NCBI GenBank assembly: GCA_052035955.1
Contig: JBPOHD010000005.1
Span: 36,431-100,430 of the forward strand
DNA: 64,000 nucleotides
Direction: 5' to 3'
Source of the DNA: JAEUNJ01 sp052035955
GTDB lineage: Bacteria > Pseudomonadota > Gammaproteobacteria > Burkholderiales > Rhodocyclaceae
Under the pieces are notes generated by a model. It did no database searches, was not told the DNA's origin, and saw only the letters and a program-made list of their open reading frames with translations. Positions 60,546 through 64,000 of the stretch are shown piece by piece. A program made the position numbers and the translations under genes. Every line of letters starts with the position of its first letter. The stretch's first letter is position 1.

Positions 60546-61666
60546 GGCCGGGCCTCCGTCAGCACATCCACGGTGGCGGCGACGATCTCCTCGCTGCCGA
60601 TGTCGAGGATGCAGGCCCGGGTGCCGACCCGGCAGGTTCCGGGGGCCTGGAAGATGTGGGCGCAGGGCAGGCAGGGCAGCCGCAACTGGAGGATGCGGGC
60701 GCGCGGATTGACCGGCCGCGTCTCCGCCATGTTGCAGGGCCCGGCGACCGAGACCAGGGGCAGGCCGAGGGTGTCGGCCAGGTAGGTGAGCCCCGAGTCG
60801 ACCCCGACGAAGGCCTGCAGGCCGGCCATCAGGGCCGGCAGGTCGGCCAGATCCACCCGGCCGCAGAGATCGGCGATGCGCTGCCGGTGGACTTCGGCCA
60901 GGCGGGCCAGGATCTCCTGCGCCTGCTGCCGGTCCGCCGCCGTGCCGAGCAGCACCAGGCGGGCCTCGGGCAGGCGCACCAGCAGGCCCTCGGCGACCGC
61001 GGCCAGCTTGTCCGGGCCCAGTTCCTTGAGCTTGTTGGCGGCGCTCACCGCCAGCCCGATGCGGGCGGCGGCGGCGGGCAGCAGGCCGGCCACGCGCTCC
61101 CCGGCGCCGGGCGCCGGGCGGGCTTCCTTGGCCGGGTCGGCGGGGGCCAGGCCGAGCAGGCGCAGCATGTCGAAATAGGTCTCGACGATCAGCCGGTCGC
61201 CCCGGTGGGCCGCCGCCGCCGTCCACAGGCGGCCGGCCAGGCGGGTGCTGGCGCCGGCGAAATTCGGCAGCAGGCCGATGCGCTCGGGGATGCCGGCCCA
61301 GAGGGCCACCATCGGCCAGACGGCGCCGCCGTTGCAGCACAGCACCGCGTCATAGCCGCGGCGGCGCAGGCGGCCGGCCAAGCGCAGCTTGCCGGCGACC
61401 CCGCGCCAGTCGCCGGCGGCGGCGACCAGCACCTCGCGCACGCCGGGCAGGTTCGCCAGCAGCGGCGCCGCGGCCGGGCCGGCGAGGATGTCGATCTCCG
61501 CGGCGGGCAGCCCGGCACCCAGCTCGCGGATCAGCGGCGTGGCGCAGAGGGCGTCGCCGATCTTCGCCGCCTGGATCACCAGGACGCGCCGCGGCGGCCG
61601 GCGGACCCGGCCGGCCAGCAGCCGCAGCAGCGGCGAGAGCAGCCAGGTGAGGAGGACCTGGATCAC
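60542..61666 (-). CDS. Glycosyltransferase family 9 (heptosyltransferase-like)
   Basis: 374 residues from GTG 61666. GT9 motifs are RRVLVIQAAKIGDALCATPLIRELGAGLP near the N-terminus, KLKELGPDKLAAVAEGL in the middle, and FVGVDSGLTYLADTLGLPLVSVAGPCNMAETRP. The N-terminus has a short hydrophobic lead. Cys residues in LPCLPCAHIFQAPGTCRVGTRAC form an unusual cluster near the C-terminus. It is coupled to both neighbours; a role in LPS core or similar glycan is inferred. Confidence 0.9.
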   Translation of the reverse strand: MIQVLLTWLLSPLLRLLAGRVRRPPRRVLVIQAAKIGDALCATPLIRELGAGLPAAEIDILAGPAAAPLLANLPGVREVLVAAAGDWRGVAGKLRLAGRLRRRGYDAVLCCNGGAVWPMVALWAGIPERIGLLPNFAGASTRLAGRLWTAAAAHRGDRLIVETYFDMLRLLGLAPADPAKEARPAPGAGERVAGLLPAAAARIGLAVSAANKLKELGPDKLAAVAEGLLVRLPEARLVLLGTAADRQQAQEILARLAEVHRQRIADLCGRVDLADLPALMAGLQAFVGVDSGLTYLADTLGLPLVSVAGPCNMAETRPVNPRARILQLRLPCLPCAHIFQAPGTCRVGTRACILDIGSEEIVAATVDVLTEARP

Positions 61667-62847
61667 GCGGCGGCTCCGTCGATGACGGCGGCGACCCGGT
61701 CCACGTGGGCCGCCAGCGAGTAATGGGCGAGCACGTCCGCCCGACCGGCCTCCCCGAGGCGCCGGCGCAGGGCCGGGTCGGCGGCCAGGGCCTGCAGGCG
61801 CCCGGCCATGGCGGCCAGGTCGCCGTGGGGGTACAGGAAGCCCGTCGTCCCCTCCCGCACCAGGTCGCGGCAGCCGGGCACGTCGGCCGCCAGCACCGGC
61901 AGGCCGGCCAGCATGGCCTCCAGCAGCGAGCGCGGCATGCCCTCCTGGCGCGAGGCGAGGGCGAAGGCGTCGAGGGCCGGCAGCAGGCTGGCCGCGTCGG
62001 CGCGGAAGCCGGCGAAGCGGCAGCGGTCGCCCAGGGCCAGTTCGCCGGCCAGGGCCTCCAGCCGCCCCCGTTCCGGCCCGTCGCCGATGACGGCCAGATG
62101 GACCCCGGGCAGGCCGGCGACGGCGCGCAACAGGTGGTCCACGCACTTGAGCGGCAGCAGGGAGCAGACGGTGCCGACGACGAAGGCCCCGGCGGGCAGG
62201 CCGAGGGCGGCACGGGCCTCGTCCCTGGCCAGGAAGCGCACACCCTCCGGGTCGATGCCGTTGGGAACGGTCAGGCAGAGGCCGGCCGGCAGGCCCTGGG
62301 CCAGGTAGTGGGCGCGCACGCTCTCCGAGACGCAGACGATGCGGCGGGCGGCGCTGGCCGCCAGTTCGCGCTCGGCGGCGTTGAGGTCGGTGGTCTTCCT
62401 CACGTGCAGGACCACCGGCAGTCCGGCCAGGCGGCCGGCCAGCAGCACCTCCCGGTTCGAGGAGGGCTGGTTGTTGCCGACCAGCAGCCGCGCCCCCAGC
62501 CGCCCGGCCAGGGCCGCCAGGCGGCGGGCCATGGGGGCGATGCGGCCGCGCGCTTCCAGCCAGTCCAGGGCCCGGGCACGGCCGTCGCGGTGGAAGGCGA
62601 GCAGCAGGCGCAGGCTTTCCCGGGCCAGCTTGCGCGCCCCGGCCGGAGCCGGCGGCAGCAGGTGGAAGCCGACGCCGGCGCGGGCGAAGGCCGCGCCGAC
62701 GGTCCCGGCCTCGCCCCGGTAGTCGTGGTTGAAGGCGGCATCCACCGGGTAGCCGCGGCGCACCAGGGCGCCGGCCAGCAGCAGCAGGCTGTTGGTGCCG
62801 CCGCCCCACTCGCGGCCCGTGTCGACGAAGAGCACGCGGGGCTTCAT
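61663..62847 (-). CDS. Glycosyltransferase family 4
   Basis: 394 residues. The GT-B fold N-terminal motif is FVDTGREWGGGTNSLLLLAGAL. The C-terminal nucleotide-sugar domain has VPNGIDPEGVRFLARDEARAALGLP, CSLLPLKCVDHLL and the EGMPRSLLEAMLAGLPVLAADVPGCRDLV motif with the catalytic Glu region (EX7E). GT4 enzymes add sugars to lipids or glycans with retention. It overlaps the GT9 gene upstream and the one downstream by four bases. The specific sugar is unknown. Confidence 0.9.
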   Translation of the reverse strand: MKPRVLFVDTGREWGGGTNSLLLLAGALVRRGYPVDAAFNHDYRGEAGTVGAAFARAGVGFHLLPPAPAGARKLARESLRLLLAFHRDGRARALDWLEARGRIAPMARRLAALAGRLGARLLVGNNQPSSNREVLLAGRLAGLPVVLHVRKTTDLNAAERELAASAARRIVCVSESVRAHYLAQGLPAGLCLTVPNGIDPEGVRFLARDEARAALGLPAGAFVVGTVCSLLPLKCVDHLLRAVAGLPGVHLAVIGDGPERGRLEALAGELALGDRCRFAGFRADAASLLPALDAFALASRQEGMPRSLLEAMLAGLPVLAADVPGCRDLVREGTTGFLYPHGDLAAMAGRLQALAADPALRRRLGEAGRADVLAHYSLAAHVDRVAAVIDGAAA

Positions 62848-63953
62848 GGGCGGTCGAGGACGCCGCGCACGGCTGCCAGCACCTGCTCCACGGCGATGCG
62901 GGCGATGCATTCCTGGTCGCCGGACTTGCTGCGCAGGCCCAGGTCCGGGCAGGCCTGGTGGATGACGACGTGGCGGTCCAGGTCGTAGGCCGGCCCCGAG
63001 GCGGAAGGCGTCGAGACGGCGAACAGCCCGACGATGGGCGTGCCGACGGCGACCGCCACGTGCAGGGTCCCGGTGTCGCCGGTGACCAGCAGGCGCAGGC
63101 GGGCGACCAGGCCCGGCAGGGCGGGCAGCGGCAGGCCGGCGGCGACCGCGGCGCCGGGGCCGATGCCCTCGGCGATGCCGCGCAGGTAGTCCGCCTCGCC
63201 CGGTGAGCCGGTGAGGACGAAGCCGCAGTCGGGCCGCTCGGCGCGCAGCCGGCGCGCCAGCTCGATGAAGTGTACGGCCGGCCACATGCGGGCCCGGCTG
63301 GAGGCGCCGCATTGCAGGCCTACCAGGGAGCGGCCGGCGAGGCCGGCATCGGCCAGGAAGCGTTCGGCGGCGGCCTCGCCCTCCACCGTCCGCGGCAGGG
63401 CCATGCGGGCGCCCTCGACCTCGGCCCCGACCAGGGCGGCGACGCCGAGGCGCTGGTCCAGGGCGTGGCGAAAATCCCGCCACGCGAGCACCGGCTCCCG
63501 GTTGGAGAGCAGGAAGCGGAACTCGTTGGCGTTGGGCAGCTTGACGATCCAGCGTGCCCCTGAAAGGTAGGCCAGGGGCGTGGCCTGGGGCTCGTTGCCG
63601 TGCAGGACCAGGGCCAGGTCCGGCCGTTCCCGGCGCAGGGCCAGTGCGGTGCGCAGGAAGCGCCCGTAACCGCCGTGGAAGGGCACCACCGCGTCGAGTT
63701 CGGGACAGGCGCGGAAGAGGTCGGCGTACTGGCGCTCGATCAGGGCGACCAGGCGGGCGCCGGGAAAGCGGGCCTTCAGGGGGGCGAAGGCGGCGGTGGA
63801 GAGCACGGTGTCGCCCAAGGCGGTGGCGGAAACGAGGAGCAGGCAGCGCACGTCGGCGGGCCGCAGGGTGGCCAGGGCATCGTCGCGGGAATCGGCCGCC
63901 TTGCCGAGTTTCAGACAGGCGCGCAGCAGCAGGTCGGTCGGGCGGAGACGCAC
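62844..63953 (-). CDS. Glycosyltransferase family 9 (heptosyltransferase-like)
   Basis: 369 residues from GTG 63953. The frame remains open to the window edge, so an upstream start cannot be ruled out, but RPTDLLLRACLKLG looks like a natural N-terminus. GT9 features are CLLLVSATALGDTVLSTAAFAPLKARFP and LLVTGDTGTLHVAVAVGTPIVGLFA, with GLQCGASSRARMWP in the middle. It is the first visible gene of this five-gene minus-strand unit; the operon probably begins beyond position 64000. No clear ribosome-binding site is seen. Confidence 0.85.
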   Translation of the reverse strand: MRLRPTDLLLRACLKLGKAADSRDDALATLRPADVRCLLLVSATALGDTVLSTAAFAPLKARFPGARLVALIERQYADLFRACPELDAVVPFHGGYGRFLRTALALRRERPDLALVLHGNEPQATPLAYLSGARWIVKLPNANEFRFLLSNREPVLAWRDFRHALDQRLGVAALVGAEVEGARMALPRTVEGEAAAERFLADAGLAGRSLVGLQCGASSRARMWPAVHFIELARRLRAERPDCGFVLTGSPGEADYLRGIAEGIGPGAAVAAGLPLPALPGLVARLRLLVTGDTGTLHVAVAVGTPIVGLFAVSTPSASGPAYDLDRHVVIHQACPDLGLRSKSGDQECIARIAVEQVLAAVRGVLDRP

Positions 63954-64000
63954 TTGGGGCGCGGGGCAGCGGCGTGGCTGGCGGAGGCGGGGGAAAAATT

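Overview
The window is a GC-rich (roughly 70%) bacterial chromosome segment, densely packed, with many ATGA/GTGA stop-start overlaps. The gene content points to a betaproteobacterium, most likely Rhodocyclales-like: a class I PHA synthase, a LiuR-controlled leucine/isovalerate (liu) cluster, a kynurenine operon, a PEP-CTERM protein, RapZ, UbiX and a heptosyltransferase/O-antigen ligase cluster. The genus is an inference; no rRNA or tRNA gene was seen.

Layout. 0-2.7 kb: a secreted FecR-domain protein with a TbpB-like C-terminal barrel, next to a Slam-like TPR/outer-membrane barrel protein. 2.7-7.9 kb: argS, a SPOR-domain protein, dsbA, an SDR and a prohibitin-family protein. 7.9-15.1 kb: an IclR regulator divergent from an operon of two ThDP enzymes (one Xsc-like), a BASS-family transporter, an NAD epimerase and an SDR. 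15.1-19.4 kb: a TetR-controlled MFP/FtsX/ABC export operon ending in a DsrE-like protein. 19.6-24.1 kb: a PIN-domain protein, two paralogous small secreted proteins, phaC and an MBL hydrolase. 24.3-40.2 kb: the liu region, with liuR and its palindrome, liuA, three hotdog thioesterases, thiolase, crotonase, a second acyl-CoA dehydrogenase, a 2-hydroxychromene-2-carboxylate isomerase-like protein, liuB, liuC, liuD and liuE. It is interrupted by a PEP-CTERM gene, by three copies of an inverted-repeat element and by a 0.5-kb structured non-coding stretch. liuD carries an in-frame amber codon.

40.3-44.8 kb: DUF2917/LysR, rapZ, a NusG-II protein, a Gx transporter, ubiX and a LON-domain protein. 44.8-51.8 kb: a hybrid sensor kinase, mutY, an NTF2-like protein, small membrane proteins, a haloalkane-dehalogenase-like hydrolase and an HD protein. 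51.9-53.4 kb: a lower-GC islet with a ParE/RelE toxin-antitoxin pair and a NYN-LOTUS protein. 53.4-56.3 kb: kynA-kynB-kynU, with a fourth repeat copy before kynU. 56.4-58.1 kb: small conserved proteins. 58.2-64 kb: five overlapping cell-surface polysaccharide genes that probably continue beyond the window.

Functionally, the liu and kyn blocks degrade leucine and tryptophan to acetyl-CoA, acetoacetate and anthranilate-type products. PhaC can store surplus acyl-CoA. The ThDP/BASS operon looks like an uncharacterised uptake-and-catabolism unit. The strongest candidates for new biology are the FecR-barrel/Slam pair, the IclR-Xsc-like-ThDP-BASS operon, the inverted-repeat family placed before operon-internal start codons, and the structured region at 31.0-31.35 kb.
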